Source: Marivirga sericea | Lineage (GTDB): Bacteria; Bacteroidota; Bacteroidia; Cytophagales; Cyclobacteriaceae | DNA: 64,000 nt | Direction: 5' to 3' | Assembly: GCF_900177665.1 (NCBI RefSeq) | Contig: NZ_FXAW01000009.1 | Coordinates: forward strand, 120,815 to 184,814 | In this document: positions 1 through 9,172 of the stretch, one piece after another | How positions within the stretch are numbered: position 1 is the first letter of the stretch | Layout: each line of letters starts with the position of its first letter | The notes under the pieces: model-generated | What the model saw: the letters and a program-made list of their open reading frames with translations, nothing else | The model's database searches: none | Told to the model about the DNA's origin: nothing | Made by a program: the position numbers and the translations under genes

Positions 1-1211
1 CAATTCCTAGGATTTTGAATGGACATGATGTAATTGGAATTGCCCAAACAGGGACCGGTAAAACCGCTGCTTTTGTCCTGCCCCTTTTAATGAAATTGAA
101 ATATGCTCAAGGTCACGACCCTAGGGCTCTGATCATAGCTCCTACCCGCGAATTGGTGATGCAGGTATATGAAAATATTCTGGAGTTAGGAAAATATACA
201 GATTTACGAACTGTTTGTCTTTATGGTGGAATTGGCCCGAAAAAACAAGCAGAAGAAGTAGCTGCAGGTTGCGATATTATTGTAGCAACTCCAGGCAGGC
301 TTTTAGATATTTATAGTGCTGGCGTATTACAACCCAAGCAAATTAAAACTTTTGTGTTGGATGAAGCGGATCGCATGATGGATATGGGATTTATGCCTCA
401 GATCCGTAGGGTGCTGGAGCTTCTACCCATGAAAAAGCAGAATTTATTCTTCTCCGCTACTTTTCCTGAGAAGGTTGAAAAATATGCTTACGAATTTACA
501 GACTTCCCGGAAAAAGTAGAAGTAACACCTGAAACCATGACTGCAGAATTAATTGAGCAGTCGCTTTATCATGTTCCTAATTTCTTAACCAAAATAAATT
601 TATTGAAATACCTTTTTGAGAATGAAGATTTCAGTAGGGTTTTAATTTTTGTAAGGACTCGAAAGAATGCCAATAATGTATACAGTTTTATTGAGCGAAG
701 AATTAGCGAGGAAGTGCGAGTGATCCATGCCAACAAAGCACAATCAACTCGGATTAATGCGATCAATGAATTTAAATCTGGAAATGTCAGAGTACTCGTA
801 AGCACGGATGTGACGGCCAGGGGAATAGATGTAGAAGAAGTTAGCCATGTGATCAACTTCGAAGTCCCTAATAAATATGAAGACTATGTTCACCGAATCG
901 GGCGAACCGGACGTGCAGCACATCATGGGATTGCTATTAGCTTTGTTGACCCTTCGGACGTTTACCATATCGATAAAATTGAGGAACTAATCCAGAAGAA
1001 AATCAAGGTCCTAGAACTGCCGAAAGAGATTGAACTGATGGAAACACTCCCGTCAGAGAAAAAAGATATGGAACAAGAAATCGATCGTCAAAAGCACTTA
1101 GAAAACCCTGACTTCAAGGGAGCATTCCACGAAAAGAAAAAGAAGAACTTGAGTGGTAAGGCTAGGGATAAAGCTTTTGGGAATAAGCCGAAGGATAAAA
1201 GGAGGAAGTAG
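1..1211 (+). CDS. DEAD-box ATP-dependent RNA helicase, 5' end missing
   Basis: RNA helicase that unwinds short RNA duplexes in ribosome assembly or mRNA turnover. The reading frame is open to the window edge (codons in phase from base 3, reading IPRILNGHD), so the true start and the Q motif lie outside; the first in-frame TTG at 15 is not a credible start. Visible motifs in order are AQTGTGKT (Walker A), PTRELV, DEADRM with MDMGF (Walker B), FFSAT, STDVTARGID and HRIGRTGR, so both RecA-like domains are present. The last ~60 residues form a Lys/Arg-rich tail ending in KPKDKRRK, typical of RhlE/CshA-like proteins that grip RNA non-specifically. The exact subfamily cannot be fixed. It is followed by a GC-rich palindrome. 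Confidence 0.93.
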   Translation, partial: IPRILNGHDVIGIAQTGTGKTAAFVLPLLMKLKYAQGHDPRALIIAPTRELVMQVYENILELGKYTDLRTVCLYGGIGPKKQAEEVAAGCDIIVATPGRLLDIYSAGVLQPKQIKTFVLDEADRMMDMGFMPQIRRVLELLPMKKQNLFFSATFPEKVEKYAYEFTDFPEKVEVTPETMTAELIEQSLYHVPNFLTKINLLKYLFENEDFSRVLIFVRTRKNANNVYSFIERRISEEVRVIHANKAQSTRINAINEFKSGNVRVLVSTDVTARGIDVEEVSHVINFEVPNKYEDYVHRIGRTGRAAHHGIAISFVDPSDVYHIDKIEELIQKKIKVLELPKEIELMETLPSEKKDMEQEIDRQKHLENPDFKGAFHEKKKKNLSGKARDKAFGNKPKDKRRK

Positions 1212-1227
1212 CCCGCCAGCTGGCGGG
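1212..1227. repeat. GC-rich perfect 16-bp palindrome
   Basis: CCCGCCAGCTGGCGGG begins immediately after the helicase TAG stop and is a perfect palindrome, far richer in GC than its surroundings. There is no T-tract, so it is not a classical terminator, although it could act as one or as a REP-like dispersed element. No second copy was noticed in the window. Confidence 0.5.
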
Positions 1228-1384
1228 GAACTAGGCAGTAAAAAAATAGAGAACTTTTGTCAATTGTCTATTTAAATAGAATTGTCAGGAAAAGCGAGAA
1301 TTAGATTTAAAGCAGTCTAGACTCTAGGTTTCCTGATTCCTACGTCTCGGGATCTTCGCTTCGCTACTACTAAAAATCTATCAA

Positions 1385-2581
1385 ATGAGTAAGTGGAAAA
1401 CATTATTTAAAGAATATAAATACATTTTAAGCTTAGGGTTTGTATTTGCCTATTTTTCCAGTTTTGGGCAGACTTTCCTGATTTCGCTTTATGTACCTGA
1501 TATTGAAAGTTGGTTGGGGCTCAATAACACTTCAATGGGAAGCTTATACGCTGCGGCAACGGTTGCATCAGCTTTTACTTTGCCCACCTTAGGAAGCCTA
1601 TTCGATCGTATGAAACTAGGCAGTTACATGGCCATGATTTTGATTGGCTTGATGACTGCTCTCCTCGTTTTATCTTTCTCTATGCACATCATCATGGTAT
1701 TTGTCGGGCTCTATATGCTGCGCCTTTTTGGTCAAGGATTAATGAGTCATACAGCCGTTTCCACCATGTCAAGATATTTTGACACCAATAGAGGTAAAGC
1801 CATAGGAATTGCTACTACTGGTCACCCATTTGGAGAAGCTACTATGCCTGTTGTTATTACTTTAGTAATAGGGTGGTTAGGTTGGAGAGGATCGCTACAG
1901 TTAAATGCGGCTATTGTATTTGTGTTTATCATGCCACTAGTTTATTGGCTATACAGCAAAAAACAGAAAGAACAAGTCCAGGTTGAGCCGGAATTTGGTT
2001 TGGGTACAACTAAAGTGAGTGCCTGGAAGATCTTAAGCCATAAAGCATTTTTAATTATTGCTCCCGCTGTTTTTGCTTTAGGATTTACCAATACAGCCAT
2101 CTTCTTTTTCCAGTTAAAGTTAGGTGCGGCTAAAGGGTGGAGCGCTGCTTGGGTTTCTACCTCACTTGCTGCTTTTGCTGGCGCCAGTGCATTAGGTATG
2201 TTTATGGCAGGCCCCTATATTGATAAACTGACAGCTAAAAAGTTATTTCCATTTGTCCTCATTCCTTATGTCATTGGAGTTCTCACTTTATTGGTTAGTG
2301 ACGCACCCATCATTTACCCTTTATCATTAGCACTTATGGGCTTTGCCAATGGATTTGGCGGAACAGTGAAAAACGCACTTTTTGTGGAGATTTTTGGAGC
2401 CGACATTATCGGGAAAGTCAGGAGTTTATTTGTGACTGTTATGGTGTTAAGTACTGCTTTAGGTCCTTTGTTTTTCGGAGTTTTAGTAGATGAAGGCTAC
2501 AGTTTTAATGAAGTATTTCTGAGAAATGCGCTTGGGATTGTGGTGATTATTTTATGGAGTTTTAGGATTAGGAAGTTGTAG
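1385..2581 (+). CDS. Major facilitator superfamily (MFS) transporter
   Basis: Inner-membrane secondary transporter of 398 aa, the usual MFS length, with about 12 hydrophobic segments arranged as two six-helix halves around a charged central loop (near residue 195, SKKQKEQVQVEPEF). The segment after TM2 reads GSLFDRMKLG, matching the MFS loop 2-3 signature (GxLxDRxGxR). The ATG at 1385 is the first in frame and is followed by a short charged N-terminus before TM1. The substrate cannot be told from sequence; the style resembles uncharacterised bacterial MFS carriers. It stands alone between the helicase and a gene-poor stretch and has no adjacent regulator. Confidence 0.85.
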   Translation: MSKWKTLFKEYKYILSLGFVFAYFSSFGQTFLISLYVPDIESWLGLNNTSMGSLYAAATVASAFTLPTLGSLFDRMKLGSYMAMILIGLMTALLVLSFSMHIIMVFVGLYMLRLFGQGLMSHTAVSTMSRYFDTNRGKAIGIATTGHPFGEATMPVVITLVIGWLGWRGSLQLNAAIVFVFIMPLVYWLYSKKQKEQVQVEPEFGLGTTKVSAWKILSHKAFLIIAPAVFALGFTNTAIFFFQLKLGAAKGWSAAWVSTSLAAFAGASALGMFMAGPYIDKLTAKKLFPFVLIPYVIGVLTLLVSDAPIIYPLSLALMGFANGFGGTVKNALFVEIFGADIIGKVRSLFVTVMVLSTALGPLFFGVLVDEGYSFNEVFLRNALGIVVIILWSFRIRKL

Positions 2582-2962
2582 GTATTCTTCGGTTTTAGCT
2601 CATCTCATTATGAAATAATCCGCCTACTGAGACTATGCTTGCGAAGAATGAGAAAAAAATCAAATAATTCCGGGGTCGTTTGCAATAGTAAAGTCTAAAA
2701 AATCAAGAAGATTACACACAGCAACGCTCAAAGATTTAATAGATTCTTGGGATTAGGAAGAATTTATTCAGGAACCTATTGGAATTAAAGAACCAGTAGA
2801 AATAACAAAAAGAAGTCGAAGAAATTAAAAATTCAACCTTCATTCCAAGACTAAAATTTGCACCAAAAATAGCAAGTATAGTCAAAACAAGAAATCTTGA
2901 CTCTCATAAGGCAAGCCTACATCATTCTTTACTTTCCCAAATGTTATAATTTAGTAATATGC
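2582..2962. other. 381-bp gap with a possible decayed ORF
   Basis: No intact gene is visible. Bases 2691-2827 read as an ORF-like stretch on the + strand (SRRLHTATLKDLIDSWD, in-frame TAG, then EEFIQEPIGIKEPVEITKRS and a TAA). The two halves have protein-like composition and could be a remnant of a small gene, but no family is recognised. An 8-bp inverted repeat (ATTCTTCG at 2584, CGAAGAAT at 2642) with a ~50-nt loop follows the MFS stop and may be fortuitous. Confidence 0.3.
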
Positions 2963-3292
2963 CTATATACTAAAATATAACACAAGCTCAATCAAGGTAT
3001 CGTCAAAATTTCTCCTAATCTCATATTCAAACAACTTATCCAAATTATAAGAACTAGGTACATTATCGTTGATTCTTATAAAAATTCCATCTATTTCGAA
3101 ATCAGTAGATGAATCTACTGTAAACCAGCTGTTATTAGAATTCAGTCGTGCTATAAGTACGTGAGTAACATTCTCTTGATCAATGACAGATTGAATTTTT
3201 TGAGCCACAAGCTCGCTATCTGTATAGACCTCATCCTCTGTGCATGATAGCAAAAGTGCAAATGCTATAAACAAGAAAAATTTATTTTTCAT
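2963..3292 (-). CDS. Small hypothetical lipoprotein
   Basis: 109-aa protein with a lipoprotein signal peptide: Lys-rich start, hydrophobic core (FFLFIAFALLL) and lipobox LLSC at Cys17. It is followed by acidic TEDE, which in Bacteroidota often accompanies outer-membrane or surface lipoproteins. The mature ~90 residues have no motif I recognise and look alpha/beta (DSELVAQKIQSVIDQ helix followed by strands). A good -33/-7 promoter match lies 45-75 bp upstream. Function is unknown. Confidence 0.7.
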   Translation of the reverse strand: MKNKFFLFIAFALLLSCTEDEVYTDSELVAQKIQSVIDQENVTHVLIARLNSNNSWFTVDSSTDFEIDGIFIRINDNVPSSYNLDKLFEYEIRRNFDDTLIELVLYFSI

Positions 3293-3337
3293 TATGAATT
3301 ATTGAATTAAAATTTTATTAACCATTCGAGTCTCTAA

Positions 3338-3368
3338 CAAAGATATTTAGGGTTTTAATAAAAATCAA
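3338..3368 (-). promoter_or_regulatory. Bacteroidota-type promoter for the small lipoprotein
   Basis: On the minus strand this reads TTG (3368-3366), a 20-bp spacer, then TATCTTTG (3345-3338), matching the Bacteroidota sigma-ABfr consensus TTG-N19/20-TAnnTTTG. The start codon is at 3292, giving a leader of about 40 nt. This is one of the two best full matches in the window. Confidence 0.6.
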
Positions 3369-3386
3369 CTAAAACCTTAATACTTT

Positions 3387-5762
3387 CTACTCTTTCAAGG
3401 TTTCTTCAAACAACTCAAAAATCCTTCTGTATTCATCTGTCCAACTGCTAGGCTCGACAAATCCGTGACCTTCAAGAGGGAAAACAGCCATCTCCCAATT
3501 CTCTTTCTCCAATTCAATTAATCGTTGAGAGAGTCTAACTACATCCTGAAAATGTACATTGGTGTCGATCATGCCATGGCAAATCAATAGGTTTCCTTCC
3601 AAGCCTTCTGCAAAGTAAATTGGGGAACTTCTTTCGTAAGCAATTGGATCTTCCACTGGCGTATTTAAGATGTTGCTGGTGTAACCATGATTATAATGTG
3701 CCCAATCAGTAACTGATCGGAGAGCCGCCCCTGATTTAAAAGTTTCTGCTTCATTGAACAAGGCCATCAAGGTGATAAAACCACCATAAGAACCTCCGTA
3801 GATTCCTACATTATCCTTATCCACACCGAATTCATTCACTAAAAATTTGGCTCCATCAACCTGATCACTTAAATCTTTTCCACCCATATGGCGATAAATT
3901 CCGGTTCTCCAATCTCTCCCATAGCCGGCACTTCCTCTATAATCAATATCCAAAACACTGTAACCATTATCCGCCAACAAATTATGAAACATATATTCCC
4001 TAAAATACGAGCTCCACCATTGATGCGCATTTTGTAAATATCCGGCTCCGTGCACGAAAATTACAGCTGGCTTTCCATTGCTTCCGCCTTCTGGCTGATA
4101 TAATCGCGCATGAACTTCTGCCCCATCTTCTGCTTCAAAAGTGATGTATTCGGGAGTTCTCCATTCGTAAGATTGAAATTCATCTGAAATTGAATTGGTA
4201 ATTCTTTTGGCTTCATCATCAGCTTGATTATCCATTACATATAATTCCCAAGGCTGATTAGCCGTACTCTTTCTCAAAGCAATTTTACTTTCATCGGGTG
4301 ACAGCGCATATTCCATTCCGCCTTTATCAGAAGTCAATTGCTCCATTTTTCCTCCATCTACTGGCATTTTATATAAATTCCTGATGCCTGGACTTTCTGG
4401 ATTGGCCAAGAAATAGAAATGACTTTTATCATTGGATAAATTCACATCGTAAATTTCAAAATCACCTTTGGTCAGTTGTTTCTCTTTCTTCTTAGTTTTA
4501 CTTAAATCCACAAAATAGAGATGACTGTATCCAGTTTCTTCCGATTGATAGTAAAGCGTTCTATTATCTGCTAAAAACCCTTTGGTGGAACCGCCCCAAG
4601 CATAACCAACACCGGGTCCAGCAATCCACGCTTCTTCCCTTTGTCTGTCGATAAGCTCTAATTCCCCACTTTCAGGATTAAGCAAAAACAGCCATCGATC
4701 TTTATTGTCGGTAGCTCTTGCATCAATCACAGTATATTTTCCATCCTCTGAAAATAAAGGTGATTGAAAAATCATTTTCCTAGTTTCATAATCTTCTTCT
4801 TTTCTTTCAGGATAATCACTCCAGAATTCAGGGATTTGCTTGAGTCCATCTACCTCATCAATGCTAACTATTTTATTCTCTCTAGTTTTGAGATTAAAAA
4901 CACCCAACTCCATATAAGCCTGTTCTCCACCTACTTTTGATCGGGCCCTAAGATCCTCAGTATTTCCAGATTCTGTTACATAATCAGGTACTATGGTATT
5001 ATCATTATCTTTGGGTGAAATGTACAGTCTGTAAATGATATGTTCCCCATCCGGGCTGAAGCTAGATTCAATTAGCCTTTTTCCATCTAGATAAACCGTC
5101 GGGATTCCTGCTCGCTTAATACTTTCATTGTATGCTTCAGACTTTTCTTTTTTCTCTTTTCTTTCCTTTAATACACTGATTAACTCAATTTGCTGATTAT
5201 TGAGCCACTTTTCTTTTTCAGATTTTTTAGCTGATTTCTCTTTGGGTTCAGATTCTGAACTAAACTCCACCAATTGTCTGGTTTTTCCACTTCTCGGATC
5301 CCAGCTGAAGATATTGTTAGCAATTGTATAATGCACTTTTTCTTCATTCGAGAAAAATCCTGCATTTGAAATTCTTTCTGAACTTTCAATCAGAGTTTCT
5401 ATTTTCCCTGAATTGATATCAGCTAAATATAAATTTCCATCTCTAATGAACAGCTTTTCTGTTCTCGCTTTGTTGTAAACTCCATTCCTTTCAGGATAGC
5501 TCATTTCCAGCTTATAATTGATGGATTTGGTCTCTCCAGATTCAAGATCGTAGGAATAAAGCGAATCAGATGGATTAGAATCAGGGTTCCAAGTGAAAAA
5601 AAGTTTGTTACTTTTCTCGCCCCAATAAAAATTGTCAGGTGAATGACCAATCCACGCAGGATCACGCATGATTTTCTTCACACTCAATTCATCTAGCTCT
5701 TGAGAAAGCGTGACTGAAACACTGAAAATAATACAACAAAAACTTAAATATATTTTCCTCAT
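3387..5762 (-). CDS. S9 family (prolyl oligopeptidase/DPP-like) serine peptidase
   Basis: Secreted peptidase of 791 aa, expected to cleave short peptides after Pro or a related residue in the periplasm or at the surface. Residues 1-21 are a signal peptide (FCCIIFSVSVTLSQ). Residues ~40-530 form the N-terminal beta-propeller with WD40/PD40-like strands. Residues ~545-791 are the alpha/beta-hydrolase domain with the nucleophile in GGSYGG (Ser658), Asp733 in HGMIDTN and His766 in EGHGF; the triad is complete. A strongly charged Lys/Glu segment (~172-210) interrupts the propeller. It is a single gene with a ~200-bp gap upstream. Exact specificity (DPP4-, DPP5- or acylaminoacyl-type) is unresolved. 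Confidence 0.93.
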   Translation of the reverse strand: MRKIYLSFCCIIFSVSVTLSQELDELSVKKIMRDPAWIGHSPDNFYWGEKSNKLFFTWNPDSNPSDSLYSYDLESGETKSINYKLEMSYPERNGVYNKARTEKLFIRDGNLYLADINSGKIETLIESSERISNAGFFSNEEKVHYTIANNIFSWDPRSGKTRQLVEFSSESEPKEKSAKKSEKEKWLNNQQIELISVLKERKEKKEKSEAYNESIKRAGIPTVYLDGKRLIESSFSPDGEHIIYRLYISPKDNDNTIVPDYVTESGNTEDLRARSKVGGEQAYMELGVFNLKTRENKIVSIDEVDGLKQIPEFWSDYPERKEEDYETRKMIFQSPLFSEDGKYTVIDARATDNKDRWLFLLNPESGELELIDRQREEAWIAGPGVGYAWGGSTKGFLADNRTLYYQSEETGYSHLYFVDLSKTKKKEKQLTKGDFEIYDVNLSNDKSHFYFLANPESPGIRNLYKMPVDGGKMEQLTSDKGGMEYALSPDESKIALRKSTANQPWELYVMDNQADDEAKRITNSISDEFQSYEWRTPEYITFEAEDGAEVHARLYQPEGGSNGKPAVIFVHGAGYLQNAHQWWSSYFREYMFHNLLADNGYSVLDIDYRGSAGYGRDWRTGIYRHMGGKDLSDQVDGAKFLVNEFGVDKDNVGIYGGSYGGFITLMALFNEAETFKSGAALRSVTDWAHYNHGYTSNILNTPVEDPIAYERSSPIYFAEGLEGNLLICHGMIDTNVHFQDVVRLSQRLIELEKENWEMAVFPLEGHGFVEPSSWTDEYRRIFELFEETLKE

Positions 5763-5868
5763 AAGGATGTGAGTTATAGAAACTGAAGTTTTAAACTACA
5801 GTTTTATGAGAAGAGGTAAAAACAAATTTTGATGAAAGGAAGAATTCTATTTACAACAAAAACAAAAA

Positions 5869-5890
5869 ACCGCCTCCAAAGGAGACGGCT
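5869..5890 (-). terminator. Rho-independent terminator after the barrel gene
   Basis: Read on the minus strand: AGCCGTCTCC, TTT loop, GGAGGCGGT, then TTTTTGTTTTTG. The stem includes G-T pairs and is followed by a T-rich tract. It lies ~70 bp beyond the stop at 5962, so it should end the surface-lipoprotein/barrel transcript. Confidence 0.75.
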
Positions 5891-5961
5891 TTCCGGCTTA
5901 AAATGAAAAAACAACACCTAAACAAACACCTGTTTTGTCTAGGTCTCGTTTTCATGTTCAA

Positions 5962-6537
5962 TTACATTTTTAGGGTAATACCCAAAGTCAAATAACTTAA
6001 AGCTCCTCTTCCTCCTTCCCCAAACATTGCGAAATTTTTGTTGAAGTAGTACCTTACACCAAGTGCTGGTCTAAGAAATATAAAATCTACATCTCCTTCA
6101 AAATTAGTATCGCCTGAGAAAGTTGTAATCTCAAACCCAAAATTTGCTAAAATATATAAATCCCACTTGGAGTCATCAATATCAATATCTAATTCTTCTC
6201 TGAGTAAAGTACTATAGTGAAAAGAGCCTCGTGCTCCAAAAGCGATTAGATTGAAACCGTAATCATCATTCAAATAGGAGTACCTATAACTCTTATAACC
6301 TACGTAGGGTCCTACTCCAAAATAGTCATGAACCCCTATTTCATAATTGGCAGTAAGAGCAGGTAAACTATAAGTTTGATTACCCAGTAATCCGTATCCA
6401 TAATAACCTAATCCAATTCCTGCATTGAATAAATTATTTCCTTTTTGGTGGACAACTCCATCGCTATCGTCATCTTGTGCCTTTGCAACAATTGAAACGA
6501 TACTAATGAACGCTAATAGTAATGTTAGTTTTTTCAT
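5962..6537 (-). CDS. Outer-membrane beta-barrel protein (hypothetical)
   Basis: 191 aa with a signal peptide (LLLAFISIVSIVAKAQ) and a mature part of alternating hydrophobic/aromatic strands such as LFNAGIGLGYYGYGL, DYFGVGPYVGYKSY and FIFLRPALGVRYYF, typical of small 8-strand barrels (OmpW/OprG- or opacity-like folds). It lies 62 bp downstream of the PKD/beta-helix lipoprotein on the same strand and before a terminator, so the two are probably co-transcribed. Function is unknown; it could be a structural porin-like protein or a partner for the surface lipoprotein. Confidence 0.7.
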   Translation of the reverse strand: MKKLTLLLAFISIVSIVAKAQDDDSDGVVHQKGNNLFNAGIGLGYYGYGLLGNQTYSLPALTANYEIGVHDYFGVGPYVGYKSYRYSYLNDDYGFNLIAFGARGSFHYSTLLREELDIDIDDSKWDLYILANFGFEITTFSGDTNFEGDVDFIFLRPALGVRYYFNKNFAMFGEGGRGALSYLTLGITLKM

Positions 6538-6599
6538 AGCTATATTTTATGAGAGGAGAAAAGCAGAGTATATCTACTATCTCCTCTTCTTTTTTTAAA

Positions 6600-8945
6600 T
6601 TAATTTATTTCAATATCAGTTACATTATTGCTAAAAGTATTATCAGATTGAGTCACAGTTGATCCTGCCTCTCCAAATAATCCAATACCATCACAATCTG
6701 TAATTGTACAGTTTGTAACCGTTAATCGATCTCCGTTTTCAACTCCAATGTTGACTTTTGGAATACCAAAACCCTGTTCTGTGCTGCCTCCATGCGAAAC
6801 AGTTACATAATTCAAAAGATTTCGAACATCATTGGTGTAAATTGCTATACCCTTCCATGCACCTGGGCTTTTTGTTTTTCCAGTAATTGAGATTCCTTTA
6901 CTTGCTGTACCATCAGCTATTAGGTATCCATCATTTGAAACTTCAATCAGTTTATCAATTGCAACCTCAATTTTAACACCATCTTGCAACACTAGTCCTG
7001 AATTAATGTCTAAATTATCAGTAAGGTAATAGCTTGTCCCGTTTGACAATTCAACCAAGCTCAGTTCAGTTGCACCCTCATTTAATGTGTTTCCTAAGAT
7101 ATTGACAACATTATCTCCATTACCAACATTAAAAACAGATGCAGCGTCAATTTTCGCAGCATTAAAAGTTGATAAAGCTATAGGATATGAACCATTATCG
7201 TGCAGGTCATTATTTGCAAAGTCTAACAATTCACCACCCAATTCCACATATACACCATATTCCGCTGAGCCGAAAATCTCTGAATTAGTAATAGCTAACC
7301 TATCCCCATTTTCGATACCAACATTTACTTTTGGAATACCAAAGCCAAAGGCTGTGCTACCTCCATAAGATACAATGGTGTGATCAAGTTCATTATTAAT
7401 GTTATTGTTATAAATTACAATTCCTTTCCAAAAGCCGGCCTCTTCTATGACTCCCGTGAATGTAATCTTTTCAGTTTCTGTTCCTTTTGCAATTAAATAA
7501 CCATCACCACTCACTTCGAGACCAACATCTGAAGCGAAACTGATAGTAGTCCCTTCGGAAATCAATAAACCTGAATTAACAGTTAAGTTTCCAAGGGCCC
7601 GGAAGGACGTATTATCTTCGAAGTTTTTCCACTCAATTTCATTCGTTTGGTTTAAAGTAGAACCGAATACAGCTACTTCGTTATCACCATTATCGCTAAA
7701 TGTGGAAGCTATGTCAAGTTCACCTACGTTGTTGATAGGAAGTCCAAGAGGAAAGCCATCATTATCAGAAAAAGTATTTCCTGAAAAATCCTCTATATCC
7801 GAACCGTTCTCAAAGAACAATCCGTATCCTGCACCATTGCTGAATGTGGAATTGGTCACTTTAAGTTTATCACCATTTTCTACTCCTACATTTACTTTAG
7901 GGACTCCAAAACCGAATTCGGAACTACCGGCATACTCTACTATAGTATGGTTCAGTAGATTGTTTATGTTAGGCGAATAAATGGCTATACCCTTCCAAAA
8001 TCCTTTTTCTTTTGTTGTACCTGTAAAAACTATTTTACTAGACTCTGAACCATCTGAAATCAGGGCTCCATTAACCTGCAAACCTCTATCACTTTCAAAC
8101 TCTATTACTACGCCAGGCTCAATAGTTAGTGTAACTTCTGAATTAACTGAAATGGCATTTGTAACACGATAATCTGGTAAACTAGGATCTTCATAAATGT
8201 CTTCCCAGGTTGTATCTTCCGTAATATTCGAATTAATAATAACAGGTGAAACCTCAGCTTCAATTGTTACATCTGTTGTATTTTGATTGCCATTTCCATC
8301 ATCTACAGTTAGCGCAATCGTAAATTCGCCCGGAACATCAGCAGTAAAATCTAAAGTAGAAGTCTCTGCATTCTCTAAAATAGGTGCACTACCGCTTGGA
8401 GCTGCTGTCACTTCCCATAAGTAGCTTAATGCATCGTTCTCCGGATCAGTTGAATTAGCGCCAGATAACTGGAATACATTTCCAACATTCACTACATTGT
8501 TATTATTATCTGGAGATATTGCATCATTTTCAGCATCCCTTATGATAGCTTCAGGAGCCTCATTCTGATTTTCAGTTACACTTATTATTACATCATCTGT
8601 ATCTGTATTCTCATCAGGGTCTTCTACCGTTAATGTCGCGGTATAATCACCTGCTACATCTGGAATGAATGTCGCTCTTTCACTTGAAGCACTATTTATA
8701 CTCGCGTCACTTCCAGTTGGAGCGGAAGTCAATTCCCAGCTAAAAGTTAATGTTCCGCCTTCAGGATCTGAAGAATTGCTACCATTTAATGAAACGGTGC
8801 TTCCCACAAAAGCATCAGCGTCTGTCCCCGCATCTGCACTTGGTGGTTCACCAACACTAGGTTCATCATCCTTTTTACACGCAAGCGTGAATACTAGTGC
8901 TAATAAAAGCACTGTCCATTTGTTGAATAATTTTAAATTTTTCAT
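6600..8945 (-). CDS. Surface lipoprotein with two PKD-like domains and a three-module parallel beta-helix
   Basis: 781 aa. The signal peptide ends at lipobox LAC (Cys23) followed by KKDDE, which suggests surface export of the lipoprotein. Residues ~34-123 and ~130-231 are two PKD/REJ-like Ig domains (GSNSSDPEGGTLTFSWEL; GANSTDPENDALSYLWEV). From ~260 to the end there are three copies of a ~185-residue module at about 260-440, 450-630 and 641-781 (the last shortened). Each contains V/INSxxxIxxGxxI, a GxWKGIxIY motif and FGFGxPKVNVGxENGDxLxVTN, the pattern of right-handed parallel beta-helices (pectate-lyase/NosD style). No catalytic residues were identified, so binding or adhesion is more likely than an enzyme. 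Probably operonic with the barrel protein downstream. Confidence 0.82.
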   Translation of the reverse strand: MKNLKLFNKWTVLLLALVFTLACKKDDEPSVGEPPSADAGTDADAFVGSTVSLNGSNSSDPEGGTLTFSWELTSAPTGSDASINSASSERATFIPDVAGDYTATLTVEDPDENTDTDDVIISVTENQNEAPEAIIRDAENDAISPDNNNNVVNVGNVFQLSGANSTDPENDALSYLWEVTAAPSGSAPILENAETSTLDFTADVPGEFTIALTVDDGNGNQNTTDVTIEAEVSPVIINSNITEDTTWEDIYEDPSLPDYRVTNAISVNSEVTLTIEPGVVIEFESDRGLQVNGALISDGSESSKIVFTGTTKEKGFWKGIAIYSPNINNLLNHTIVEYAGSSEFGFGVPKVNVGVENGDKLKVTNSTFSNGAGYGLFFENGSDIEDFSGNTFSDNDGFPLGLPINNVGELDIASTFSDNGDNEVAVFGSTLNQTNEIEWKNFEDNTSFRALGNLTVNSGLLISEGTTISFASDVGLEVSGDGYLIAKGTETEKITFTGVIEEAGFWKGIVIYNNNINNELDHTIVSYGGSTAFGFGIPKVNVGIENGDRLAITNSEIFGSAEYGVYVELGGELLDFANNDLHDNGSYPIALSTFNAAKIDAASVFNVGNGDNVVNILGNTLNEGATELSLVELSNGTSYYLTDNLDINSGLVLQDGVKIEVAIDKLIEVSNDGYLIADGTASKGISITGKTKSPGAWKGIAIYTNDVRNLLNYVTVSHGGSTEQGFGIPKVNIGVENGDRLTVTNCTITDCDGIGLFGEAGSTVTQSDNTFSNNVTDIEIN

Positions 8946-9172
8946 AATTGTTTAGATATAGTTTTTCCTTTCATTTAGCTACACACCAATAATTCTTTAA
9001 TCGGGTCAAGGATAATCAAAAATTATCTAATTGAGTCCTCATAAAATATATTATTAATGCAAATTAATCTAAATATATAACAATTATAGAGGTTAAAAAT
9101 GTATCTTACAACTTATAAATAGTGCATGATTGGTCTCACTGAGTCAGCGGTGCACTTGAGTGAGTATGCTGT

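Noticed and set aside
9135..9164. CTCACT...AGTGAG inverted repeat after the response regulator gene
   Set aside because: Only a 6-bp stem, long loop and no T-tract; weak as a terminator.
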